A stretch of 64,000 nucleotides of DNA from Streptomyces sp. BK340 (GTDB taxonomy: Bacteria; Actinomycetota; Actinomycetes; Streptomycetales; Streptomycetaceae), in assembly GCF_007827595.1 (NCBI RefSeq), contig NZ_VISR01000001.1, forward strand, positions 372,001 to 436,000, read 5' to 3'. The notes below the pieces were generated by a model that saw nothing but the letters and a program-made list of their open reading frames with translations, ran no database searches and was not told the DNA's origin. Below are positions 28,054 through 36,081 of the stretch, in pieces. Position 1 is the first letter of the stretch; the number at the start of each line of letters is the position of its first letter. The position numbers and the translations under genes are program-made.

Positions 28054-29094
28054 GTGACGACCTATGACGATCGAGCGAGCCTCACTGATCTGACCGCCAC
28101 TGTGGAGCGTGTCCGCAGTTCGGTGGAGGGTGTGATCGAGGGCAAGCCCGAGGTCGTACGGCTTTCGCTGACCGTACTGCTCGCCGAGGGACACCTGTTG
28201 ATCGAGGATGTCCCCGGCGTGGGCAAGACCATGCTCGCCAAGGCACTGGCGCGGTCCATCGACTGCTCCGTGCGGCGCATCCAGTTCACCCCCGACCTGC
28301 TGCCCTCGGACATCACCGGTGTGTCCATCTGGGACCAGCAGCGGCGGGACTTCGAGTTCAAGCCGGGCGCCATCTTCGCGCAGATCGTGATCGGCGACGA
28401 GATCAACCGCGCCTCGCCCAAGACCCAGTCGGCGCTGCTGGAGTCCATGGAGGAGCGCCAGGTCACCATCGACGGGCACAGCTACGAACTGCCCAGTCCC
28501 TTCATGGTGGTGGCCACGCAGAACCCGGTGGAGATGGAGGGCACCTATCCGCTGCCCGAGGCGCAGCGCGACCGCTTCATGGCCCGGGTCTCCGTCGGCT
28601 ACCCGAGCATCGAGGCCGAGCTGCAGATGCTGGACGTGCACGGCGGGGTCTCCCCGCTGGAGGACCTCCAGCCGGTGGCGCACGCGCACGAGATCGTGAA
28701 GCTGATCGAGGCGGTGCGCGGGGTGCACGTCTCCGAGGCGGTGCGGCGGTACGCGGTGGAGCTGGTCGCGGCCACCCGCACGCACCCCGATCTCAGACTC
28801 GGCGCCTCCCCGCGCGCGACGCTGCATCTGCTGCGCGCGGCGAAGGCGTCCGCCGCCCTCAGCGGCCGGGAGTACGCGCTGCCGGACGACGTCCAGGCAC
28901 TCGCCGTCGCCGTCCTCGCCCACCGGCTGCTGCCCACCGCCCAGGCCCAGCTCAACCGCCGGACGTCCGAACAGGTGGTGCTGGAGATCCTGCAGCACAC
29001 CCCGGTGCCCGCGGCGCCGCAGCAGCAGAGCGGCTTCGGAGGTCTCGGCCGGGGTGTCCCGGCCTATCCGCAGCAGCCCCCCCGGAGTCTGTGA
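28054..29094 (+). CDS. MoxR-family AAA+ ATPase
   Basis: Chaperone-like ATPase thought to assemble or activate the products of the genes that follow. It has 346 residues: Walker A GVGKTMLAKA (about residue 55), Walker B GDEINRASPKTQSALL, sensor 1 ATQNPVE, and arginine finger EAQRDRF. The GTG start (28054) has a strong GAGGAGGG site upstream. It is followed with 1-3 nt overlap by the DUF58 gene, then the transglutaminase gene, the standard MoxR/DUF58/TgpA set found in many actinobacteria. Confidence 0.93.
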   Translation: MTTYDDRASLTDLTATVERVRSSVEGVIEGKPEVVRLSLTVLLAEGHLLIEDVPGVGKTMLAKALARSIDCSVRRIQFTPDLLPSDITGVSIWDQQRRDFEFKPGAIFAQIVIGDEINRASPKTQSALLESMEERQVTIDGHSYELPSPFMVVATQNPVEMEGTYPLPEAQRDRFMARVSVGYPSIEAELQMLDVHGGVSPLEDLQPVAHAHEIVKLIEAVRGVHVSEAVRRYAVELVAATRTHPDLRLGASPRATLHLLRAAKASAALSGREYALPDDVQALAVAVLAHRLLPTAQAQLNRRTSEQVVLEILQHTPVPAAPQQQSGFGGLGRGVPAYPQQPPRSL

Positions 29095-30452
29095 TGAGCG
29101 CCGGGGGGACGGGGCAGGCGGAGCCAGACCGCGGGGAGGCGGGCGGGGTCCGGACGGCCCTGGCGGGGCTCACCACGCGCGGACGTTCCTTCCTGGCCGC
29201 CGGGATCGCGGCCTCGATCTGCGCGTACGTGCTGGGCCAGGAGGATCTGCTGCGGGTCGGCCTGCTGCTGGCCGTGCTGCCCCTGCTCTGCGCGACCGTG
29301 CTCTACCGCACGCGCTACCGGGTGGCCGGCAGCCGCCGGCTCTCCCCCGCGCGCGTGCCCGCGGGCAGCGAGGCCCGGGTGCACCTGCGGGTGGACAACG
29401 TCTCCCGGCTGCCCACGGGCCTGCTGATGCTCCAGGACCGGGTGCCCTACGTGCTCGGGCCCCGGCCGCGCTTCGTGCTGGACCGGGTGGAACCGGGCGG
29501 CCGCCGCGAGGTGTCCTACCGGGTCCGCTCGGACCTGCGCGGCCGCTATCCGCTGGGTCCGCTGCAGCTGCGGCTGACCGACCCGTTCGGGATGTGCGAA
29601 CTCACCCGCGCCTTCTCGACGTTCGACTCGCTCACCGTCATACCGCGCGTGGAGCCGCTGTCGCCGGTCCGGTTCAGCGGTGAGGCCAAGGGGTACGGCG
29701 ACGGGCGGCAGCGCTCGCTGGCCCTCGCGGGCGAGGACGACGTGATCCCGCGCGGGTACCGCTACGGCGACGACCTGCGCCGGGTGCACTGGCGCTCCAC
29801 CGCGCGCTACGGCGAGCTGATGGTGCGCCGCGAGGAGCAGCCGCGCCGCTCGCGCTGCACGGTCCTGCTGGACACCCGGGGCATCGGCTACGAGGGTGCG
29901 GGCCCCGACTCGGCCTTCGAGTGGGCCGTCTCGGGCACCGCTTCGGTCCTGGTGCACATGCTCGAACGGGGCTTCACGGTCCGCCTGCTGACGGAGAACG
30001 GCAGCTCGGTGCCCGGCGAGGGCGCGGACGGGTTCGCGGGCGCCGGGCAGGACTCCGCGGACGCGGCCGGGCTGATGATGGACACCCTCGCGGTGATCGA
30101 CCACTCCGACGGCACGAACCTGTCCCGGGCGTACGACGGGCTGCGCGGCGGGAACGAGGGGCTGCTGGTCGCCTTCCTGGGCGATCTCGACGAGGAACAG
30201 GCCGCGGTGGTCGCGAAGATGCGCCAACGCAGCGGCGGTGCGGTCGCGTTCGTGCTGGACCCGGACACCTGGGTGCGGGAGGCCACGGACGTACGGGGCC
30301 CGGGCGGCCGGCCGGACGAGCGGCTGCGCATGCTGCGCGAGGCGGGCTGGACGGCGCTGAGCGTGCCGCGCGGCGCCTCGCTGAACGATCTGTGGCGGCA
30401 GGCCGACCGGGAACGCTCGGGCCTGACCGCGGTGAGCGGGGAGGCACTGTGA
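29094..30452 (+). CDS. DUF58 domain (vWA-like) membrane protein
   Basis: Partner of the MoxR ATPase; function unknown, probably in envelope maturation. 452 residues from ATG 29094 (a GTG at 29091 is an alternative). Two hydrophobic segments lie near residues 30-70, an extracellular-like beta region follows, and the hallmark DUF58 block is YRYGDDLRRVHWRSTARYGELMVRREEQ (about 225-250). A vWA-like C-terminal half contains LLDTRG. The start is within the MoxR stop codon and the stop is within the start of the next gene, so all three are translationally coupled. Confidence 0.9.
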   Translation: MSAGGTGQAEPDRGEAGGVRTALAGLTTRGRSFLAAGIAASICAYVLGQEDLLRVGLLLAVLPLLCATVLYRTRYRVAGSRRLSPARVPAGSEARVHLRVDNVSRLPTGLLMLQDRVPYVLGPRPRFVLDRVEPGGRREVSYRVRSDLRGRYPLGPLQLRLTDPFGMCELTRAFSTFDSLTVIPRVEPLSPVRFSGEAKGYGDGRQRSLALAGEDDVIPRGYRYGDDLRRVHWRSTARYGELMVRREEQPRRSRCTVLLDTRGIGYEGAGPDSAFEWAVSGTASVLVHMLERGFTVRLLTENGSSVPGEGADGFAGAGQDSADAAGLMMDTLAVIDHSDGTNLSRAYDGLRGGNEGLLVAFLGDLDEEQAAVVAKMRQRSGGAVAFVLDPDTWVREATDVRGPGGRPDERLRMLREAGWTALSVPRGASLNDLWRQADRERSGLTAVSGEAL

Positions 30453-32839
30453 TGAGCGGGCGGGCACGACTTGCCCTCTGTGCCGCCGCGGCGACGCTGA
30501 TGGCCGCGTGCGCACTGCTGCCCCTGGTCGACCAGCCCACGTGGCTGTTCCAGACCGTGCTGATGGTCGCCGTGCAGACCGGAGTGGGCGCGGCCGCCAG
30601 GCGGGTGCCGCTGGCGCGGCCGCTGACCGTGGCGGCGCAGGTCCTGGTCACGCTGATGATGCTGACCCTGGTCTTCGCCCGGCAGCAGGCGCTCGGCGGG
30701 CTGGTCCCCGGTCCGGAGGCCTTCCGGCACTTCGGCGACCTGCTCCAGCAGGGCTCCGACGACGTCAGCCGGTACGCGATACCGGCACCGCTGACCGACG
30801 GCATCAACCTGATGCTGATCGGCGGTGTCCTGGTGATCGGCCTGCTGGTGGACACCCTCGCGGTGACCTTCCGCAGCGCTGCCCCGGCCGGACTGCCGCT
30901 GCTCGCGCTGTACTCGGTGGCCGCGGGGCTGTCCGGCGGCGGCACCGACTGGCTGTGGTTCCTGGTCGCGGCGGCCGGCTATCTGATGCTGCTGCTCAGC
31001 GAGGGCCGGGAGCGGCTGGCCCAGTGGGGCCGGGTCTTCGGCGCCGCGGCCCGCGCCCCGGGCGACCCGGAGACCGGCGCGGTGGCCCCGGTGCGCTCCG
31101 GACGCCGGATCGGGGCGGTCGCCCTCGGTGTCGCCCTGGTGGTGCCGCTGGCCCTGCCCGCGATGCAGGGCGGCCTGCTGGACGGAGCCGGAGCGGGCGT
31201 CGGCCCGGGCAACGGGAACGGGGGCACGATCTCCGCGGTCAACCCCCTCGTGTCACTGCGCGACAGCCTGAACGTGGAGAACGACCGCCAGGTGCTCTCC
31301 CTGAAGACCAGTGCCGGCGATCTCTCGGACATGTACCTGCGGATCGTCTCGCTGGACGACTTCGACGGCACCACCTGGAAGCCGTCCCAACGGCACATCG
31401 TCGGCGTGCCCGACGTCCTCCCCACACCCGTCGGCCTGGGCACGGACGTCAAGCGCACCACCGTGAAGACGACGATCACGGCGGCGGACTGGTACGCGCA
31501 GGACTGGCTGCCGATGCCGTACCCGCCGAGCGGCGTGCGGGTCAGCGGCAACTGGCGGTACGAGCCCGTCGGCATGACGCTCGTCGGTGACCACGGCCAG
31601 AACACGCGGGGCGAGACCTACCGGGTGGACAGCCTGGACGTGCAGCCGACCGCCGAGCAGCTGGCCGCGGCCAAGCAGCCGCCGGCGGCGCTGCGGCGTG
31701 AGTACACCAAGGTGCCGTCCAGGCTGCCGAAGGTGGTGGCCAGGACCGCCGAGGAGATCACCGCGGGCTCGGCGAGCCACTACGAGGAGGCGGTCAAGCT
31801 CCAGGACTACTTCGCGGTGTCCGGCGGCTTCCAGTACGACACCCAGGTGGAGGTCGGCCGCGGCCCCGACGCGATCGCGACCTTCCTGAAGAAGAAGCAG
31901 GGCTTCTGCGTCCACTTCTCCTTCACGATGGCGGCGATGGCCCGCACGCTCGGCATCCCCGCCCGGGTCGCGGTGGGCTTCGCGCCCGGCACCCCGCAGG
32001 CGGACGGCACGGTCTCGGTGAGTCTGAAGGACGCGCACGCCTGGCCCGAGCTGTACTTCGAGGGCGTGGGCTGGACCCGCTTCGAGCCGACCCCGACCCG
32101 GGGCACCGTGCCGTCGTACACCCTGTCGAAGACGCCCGGCAGCTCCGAGCCGGACGAGGCCCTGCCGTCCCACGGGGCGTCGGCGGCGCCCTCGGTGTCG
32201 GCCTCGCCGAGCGAGGACTGCACGGCCCAGCTGCGGGGGCTCGATCCGTGCGGCAGCCCGTCCGCGGCGGTGGCCCTGGACAGCGGTGGCGGCGATTCGG
32301 GGCGCTGGCTGTGGTACGTGCTGATCGGGCTCGGCGGCTTGGTGGTGCTGGCGATCCCGCTGGCGCCCATGCTGTGGCGGGCGCGCGTGCGCTCCGTACG
32401 GCTCGGCGCGCACGCGCGGACCGAACAGGGCGCGGCGGCACACACGCTGGCGGCCTGGCACGAGCTGGTCGACAGCGCCTGGGACGTGGGCATCCTGCCG
32501 GACGAGTCGCAGACCCCGCGCAAGGCCGCGGCCCGGATCGTGCGGCTGGGAGATCTCGACCCGGCGGCCGGGGCCGCCGTGCACCGGGTGGCGGACGCAC
32601 TGGAGCAGGTGCTGTACGCGCCCCGGCCGCGCCCGGTGGCGGGCCTGGCCGAGGACGCGCGCCGGGTGATCGCCGGCCTGAACGGCGGCGTGAGCGCTGG
32701 GACGCGGCTGCGGGCACGGTTCGCGCCGCGGTCGGCGGTGCGGGTGCTGTGGGCGGTGTCGGCCCGGTGGTCGGCGCTCAGGGCGCGTGCGGTGGCGGCC
32801 CGGCCGACGCTGCGCAGGCCCTCGGGGCAGCAGGGCTGA
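30452..32839 (+). CDS. Transglutaminase-like membrane protein (TgpA family, DUF3488/DUF4129)
   Basis: Predicted membrane-anchored transglutaminase/protease-fold enzyme acting outside the membrane. 795 residues from ATG 30452 (GTG 30449 is the alternative). Several membrane helices fill the first 230 residues. The transglutaminase core has Cys in GFCVHFSFTMAAMAR (about residue 487) and His in DAHAWPELYFE (about 531). The third triad position reads RFEPTP, with Glu where many homologues have Asp. A Ser/Pro linker, another helix (WLWYVLIGLGGLVVLAIPLAP) and a cytoplasmic DUF4129 tail follow. It is the last gene of the MoxR set and ends just before a 16-bp hairpin. Confidence 0.9.
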   Translation: MSGRARLALCAAAATLMAACALLPLVDQPTWLFQTVLMVAVQTGVGAAARRVPLARPLTVAAQVLVTLMMLTLVFARQQALGGLVPGPEAFRHFGDLLQQGSDDVSRYAIPAPLTDGINLMLIGGVLVIGLLVDTLAVTFRSAAPAGLPLLALYSVAAGLSGGGTDWLWFLVAAAGYLMLLLSEGRERLAQWGRVFGAAARAPGDPETGAVAPVRSGRRIGAVALGVALVVPLALPAMQGGLLDGAGAGVGPGNGNGGTISAVNPLVSLRDSLNVENDRQVLSLKTSAGDLSDMYLRIVSLDDFDGTTWKPSQRHIVGVPDVLPTPVGLGTDVKRTTVKTTITAADWYAQDWLPMPYPPSGVRVSGNWRYEPVGMTLVGDHGQNTRGETYRVDSLDVQPTAEQLAAAKQPPAALRREYTKVPSRLPKVVARTAEEITAGSASHYEEAVKLQDYFAVSGGFQYDTQVEVGRGPDAIATFLKKKQGFCVHFSFTMAAMARTLGIPARVAVGFAPGTPQADGTVSVSLKDAHAWPELYFEGVGWTRFEPTPTRGTVPSYTLSKTPGSSEPDEALPSHGASAAPSVSASPSEDCTAQLRGLDPCGSPSAAVALDSGGGDSGRWLWYVLIGLGGLVVLAIPLAPMLWRARVRSVRLGAHARTEQGAAAHTLAAWHELVDSAWDVGILPDESQTPRKAAARIVRLGDLDPAAGAAVHRVADALEQVLYAPRPRPVAGLAEDARRVIAGLNGGVSAGTRLRARFAPRSAVRVLWAVSARWSALRARAVAARPTLRRPSGQQG

Positions 32840-32852
32840 GACAGGAGAACGC

Positions 32853-32888
32853 GTGAGGGGTGACCACCGGCTGGTGGTCACCCCTCAC
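32853..32888. terminator. Bidirectional hairpin terminator
   Basis: A perfect 16-bp stem: 32853-32868 pairs with 32873-32888 around the loop GGCT. It lies between the convergent transglutaminase and DUF3040 genes, starting 13 nt after one stop and ending 36 nt before the other. No U-tract on either side. Confidence 0.8.
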
Positions 32889-32924
32889 GGATGTCTGCTG
32901 TGGTGTGCGCGAACCGGCGAACGG

Positions 32925-33311
32925 CTAGTGGCCCTGCTGCTCGTCCCTGCGGCGCTGCCAGCGCTGCTCGATCCGGTCCATCATGGAACGCTTCTGCCGT
33001 ACCTGGCGGCGCGGGGCGGCCGCGGGCTGCTCACCCGGCTTGGGTGCCTTCCGCCAGCCTGTGACCGCGAGTACGGCACATCCCAGCATGACGAGGAAGC
33101 CCACCACGCTGACCCAGATCTGCTGTGCGACCATTCCGGCCATGAGGAGCGCGATACCCACGAGGAAGCCCACGACCGCCTGGTAGACCCGCCGCCGGGT
33201 GTACGTCCGCAGCCCACTTCCCTCAAGCGCCGACGCGAACTTGGGATCTTCGGCGTACAGCGCTCGCTCCATCTGCTCGAGCATGCGCTGCTCGTGCTCC
33301 GAGAGCGGCAC
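32925..33311 (-). CDS. DUF3040 small membrane protein
   Basis: Actinobacterial protein of unknown function, 128 residues. The N-terminus PLSEHEQRMLEQMERALYAEDPKFA is the DUF3040 signature; two adjacent hydrophobic segments follow (about 44-85) and a basic tail. GTG start 33309-33311 has GAGGAGG upstream. It stands alone, with its own candidate promoter, and converges on the MoxR operon. Confidence 0.88.
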   Translation of the reverse strand: MPLSEHEQRMLEQMERALYAEDPKFASALEGSGLRTYTRRRVYQAVVGFLVGIALLMAGMVAQQIWVSVVGFLVMLGCAVLAVTGWRKAPKPGEQPAAAPRRQVRQKRSMMDRIEQRWQRRRDEQQGH

Positions 33312-33360
33312 GGAGTCCTCCTCATCGTGCAGTCGCCGGGGCGACCCGGGGGGTCCCTTC

Positions 33361-33389
33361 AGGATAGGCAGGGAATCGCCCCCGTGAAA
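33361..33389 (-). promoter_or_regulatory. Candidate promoter of the DUF3040 gene
   Basis: On the minus strand TTTCAC (33384-33389), 17 nt, TATCCT (33361-33366), about 50 nt before the GTG start. The rest of the gap to 33588 holds only a GGCTCG/CGAGCC inverted repeat near 33438-33474. Confidence 0.4.
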
Positions 33390-33588
33390 CCCGCCCCTCT
33401 ACGCCAATAGGCCAACCGGAATCCGCCATGGCCGTCCCGGCTCGCTGAGGCTTCCATTCCCCGGCGGCCGAGCCGTCATGCCGGACGGTATACCTCGATC
33501 ATACGGCGCAAACCGCTCGATCGGGGGTCTTGTGGCGTACTCCATCTGCCGCCAAGTCCCTGATCAGCGCCGGGTCCCGGAACGCCGC

Positions 33589-34416
33589 TCAGGTCCCCGC
33601 CGCCCCCCGCGTCTCACCGAGCACATGAAGCTGGGTGGCGACGGAGTGGAAGGCGGGCAGCTCGGCCGCCGCGGCCTCCAGCTTGAGCAGGGCGTCGAGG
33701 GCGCCGGGCTCGGTGTCCACGAGGACGCCGGGCACCAGGTCGGCGAAGACCCGCACGCCGTGCACCGCACCGACGCTCAGGCCCGCACCCTCGACCAGCG
33801 CGGTGAGCTGTTCCGCGGTGAAGCGGCGCGGCATCGGGTCGCCGGCGCCCCAGCGGCCCTCCGGGTTCTCCAGGGCCTGCTTGGCCTCCGTGAAGTGACC
33901 GGCGAGGGCCCGGGCGAGGACGGCACCGCCGAGACCGGCGGCGAGCACGCTGAGGACGCCCTCGGGGCGCAGCGCGGCGACCGCGTTGCGCAGGCCCTCG
34001 GCGGGGTCGTCGACGTACTCCAGGACGCCGTGGCACAGCACGGCGTCGTAGCCACCGCGCTCGACCACCTCGAACAGGCCGAGGGCATCGCCCTGGACAC
34101 CCTTGACCCGGTCGGCGACACCGGCCTCGGCGGCTCGGCGCTCCAGTGCGAACAGCGCGTTCGGGCTGGGGTCGACGACGGTGACACGGTGACCGAGACG
34201 GGCGAGGGGCACGGCGAAGTTGCCGCTGCCGCCTCCGGTGTCGAGCACGTCCAGCGAGTCCCGCCCCGTGGCCTTGATCCGGCGGTCGAGGGCGTCCTGG
34301 AGGACCTCCCAGACCACGGCGGTACGGAGAGAGGCGCGGGGTCGGGAGGAGCCGGAGCGCAGCGACGTCGTGTGAGGGTGGTCGGGGGAGACGGGCGGGC
34401 GCATCGGGTCCGACAC
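33589..34416 (-). CDS. Class I SAM-dependent methyltransferase
   Basis: Cytoplasmic methyltransferase of 275 residues, substrate unknown. SAM motif I is LDVLDTGGGSGNFAVPLA (about 56-73), motif II VVDPSP, and a post-motif YDAVLCHGVLEYVDDPAEGLRN. The layout resembles ubiquinone/menaquinone-type (Methyltransf_11) enzymes and the tRNA carboxymethyl-uridine methyltransferase group, but no substrate-specific motif is clear. The start is GTG 34414-34416. The gene upstream encodes a HEPN protein on the same strand, about 125 nt away. Confidence 0.85.
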   Translation of the reverse strand: MSDPMRPPVSPDHPHTTSLRSGSSRPRASLRTAVVWEVLQDALDRRIKATGRDSLDVLDTGGGSGNFAVPLARLGHRVTVVDPSPNALFALERRAAEAGVADRVKGVQGDALGLFEVVERGGYDAVLCHGVLEYVDDPAEGLRNAVAALRPEGVLSVLAAGLGGAVLARALAGHFTEAKQALENPEGRWGAGDPMPRRFTAEQLTALVEGAGLSVGAVHGVRVFADLVPGVLVDTEPGALDALLKLEAAAAELPAFHSVATQLHVLGETRGAAGT

Positions 34417-34540
34417 GGCAGTTGACTCCTCGGCAAGGCGGAAGGCTTCAGGCGGACTCCACCCTATTGCCTCCGTCGCCGTACCTGGTCACCGCGGAGG
34501 TGCACTGCCGTGTCCGTTCCGGCCGGTGGACCGCCGCCGG

Positions 34541-35101
34541 TCAGCCCGCGTCCGGGAGACCGCCGTGCGGGCCCGGGCCGCCGCGCTCGTCGGTGTCCTG
34601 CCGGGGCTGGGGCAGGACGGGCTGGAGCACCAGCATCCGCTCGACGATGCGGAGGAACATCGCCGCGTCGCGTATCAGGTCGTCGGCGTCCCGCTGTCCG
34701 GCCGCGCCCCGGATACCCGCCTCGGCGCGGGCCCGGCGGGCGGCGCCGGAGGCGAAGAGCGCGCTCCACTCGGTCAGTTCGGGGGCGATCTCGGGGAGCA
34801 CCTCCCAGGCGCTGCGGATCCGGGCCCGGCGGCGCGGGGAGGTCTCGGGCCGGGCCCGGGCGGCGAGCACGGCGGCGGCGGTGCGCAGCGCGGCGAGGTG
34901 GGCCGTCGCATAGCGCTCGTTGGGGGTTTCCAGGGCGGCGGCCTCCTCGAGGCCGGACCTGGCCAGCGTCAGCAGGTCGAGGGCGGCGGGCGGGGCCGTG
35001 GCCCGGCGGAGCACGGGGTGCACATCGCTCGCCGGGCCGGTCAGTGAGGGGGCAGGGCCGGTGGCGCGGCGCCGGTGGGCGGCTGCGGACGAGTTGGCCA
35101 T
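34541..35101 (-). CDS. SAV_6107-family HEPN domain protein
   Basis: All-helical protein of 186 residues that matches the actinobacterial SAV_6107-type HEPN family as I know it. The core runs from LLTLARSGLEEAAALETPNERYATAHLAALRTAAA to RRRARIRSAWEVLPEIAPELTEWSALFASGA. HEPN domains often are RNases or nucleotide-binding partners, but the catalytic RxxxxH motif is not evident. ATG 35099-35101 has AGGAGG at ideal spacing. It diverges from the ABC transporter operon. Confidence 0.75.
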   Translation of the reverse strand: MANSSAAAHRRRATGPAPSLTGPASDVHPVLRRATAPPAALDLLTLARSGLEEAAALETPNERYATAHLAALRTAAAVLAARARPETSPRRRARIRSAWEVLPEIAPELTEWSALFASGAARRARAEAGIRGAAGQRDADDLIRDAAMFLRIVERMLVLQPVLPQPRQDTDERGGPGPHGGLPDAG

Positions 35102-35191
35102 GACGAACCTCCTGTCGTCTGGGTGACGGCACAGGTGCCGTATGTGCCCATCGTGCGATATGGCACTGACAATCCGTTCTGGCCTGGGCTT

Positions 35192-35221
35192 TTGCTTCGA
35201 TCGTAGGTTCGGGCGTATTTT
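35192..35221 (+). promoter_or_regulatory. Candidate promoter of the ABC/YhgE/TetR operon
   Basis: TTGCTT (35192-35197), 18-nt spacer, TATTTT (35216-35221). It would initiate near 35228, inside the ACTGAC/GTCAGT palindrome, so a repressor bound there would block RNA polymerase. Confidence 0.55.
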
Positions 35222-35224
35222 TGC

Positions 35225-35238
35225 ACTGACCAGTCAGT
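35225..35238. promoter_or_regulatory. Palindromic operator, probably for the operon's TetR regulator
   Basis: ACTGACCAGTCAGT is a perfect palindrome (6-bp arms, 2-bp centre) at the predicted transcription start. A further half-site ACTGAC is at 35165-35170. The operon ends with a TetR gene, and TetR repressors often bind such short symmetric sites in their own promoter. Confidence 0.65.
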
Positions 35239-35268
35239 TCAAAATGATGCAAGCAGGCAGGGGGGCTT

Positions 35269-36081
35269 GTGGACGGCGTGGACGTCACAGCCGAGGGCCT
35301 AGGGCTCAAGGGGCCGCGGGGGTGGGCCTTCCGGGACATCACCTTCGACGCGAAGCCCGGTTCGCTGATCGCGATCGAGGGACCGTCCGGCTCCGGCCGT
35401 ACGTGCCTCCTGCTCGCGCTCACGGGACGGATGAAGGCCACCGCGGGCACGGCCACCGTGGGCGGGTCCGGCATCCCGCGGCACCTGGCGGCCGTGCGCC
35501 GCGTCACCGCCGTGGCCAACGTGGCCGGTGTCACCGACCTGGAACCGGCCCTGACCGTCGGGGAGCACCTGCGGGAACGGGCCCTGCTGCAGCGCAGGTT
35601 CGGCGACTCGCCGCGCCTGCTGCTGCGCCGCCGGGCGGACCGGGCCCGTACGGCGCAGCAGCGCGTCGAAGCGGCCCTGGCCGCCGCCGGACTCGACCTC
35701 GACGCACTCCCCAAGGGCCCCCGCACGGCCGTACGCGATCTGGAGCGGCTCGAGGAGCTGCGCCTGTCCGTCGCGCTGGCTCTGCTCGGCCGGCCCGGGC
35801 TGCTCGGTGTGGACGACGTCGAGACGAAGCTCTCGGACGCCGAGCGCGCCGAGGTCTGGGACCTGCTGCGGTCCCTCGCGCGCGCGGGCACCACGGTCGT
35901 GGCGGTGTGCCGCACCGCCCCCGAGGACTGCGTCGTCGTCCCCACCCTGCGCGGCGAGGACAGGAGCGCCCTGCGCGGCGAGGACGAGAGCGGCCGGAGC
36001 GAAGCCGAGAGCGACGACAACAGCGCGAAGAACGAGACGAAGGAGGAGGCCGATGCGCTCGCCCAGGCTGGCCGCGCTTGA
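35269..36081 (+). CDS. ABC transporter ATP-binding subunit with degenerate nucleotide site
   Basis: Cytoplasmic ABC-type subunit of 270 residues encoded just before a YhgE/Pip membrane protein. Walker A reads GPSGSGRT (about 38-45), with Arg in place of the catalytic Lys. The LSGGQ signature is not recognisable (RDLERLEELRLSVALALLG occupies its place). Walker B ends GVDDVE instead of LLDEP. ATP hydrolysis may be weak or lost, unless a neighbouring site compensates. The C-terminal 50 residues are acidic and low complexity. GTG start 35269 after a G-rich site; the 3' end overlaps the next gene by 29 nt. Confidence 0.82.
   Translation: MDGVDVTAEGLGLKGPRGWAFRDITFDAKPGSLIAIEGPSGSGRTCLLLALTGRMKATAGTATVGGSGIPRHLAAVRRVTAVANVAGVTDLEPALTVGEHLRERALLQRRFGDSPRLLLRRRADRARTAQQRVEAALAAAGLDLDALPKGPRTAVRDLERLEELRLSVALALLGRPGLLGVDDVETKLSDAERAEVWDLLRSLARAGTTVVAVCRTAPEDCVVVPTLRGEDRSALRGEDESGRSEAESDDNSAKNETKEEADALAQAGRA

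Noticed and set aside
33438..33540. Possible tRNA or small RNA in the gap left of the methyltransferase
   Set aside because: A GGCTCG/CGAGCC stem is visible, but no cloverleaf, TPC loop or CCA-like pattern could be assembled.
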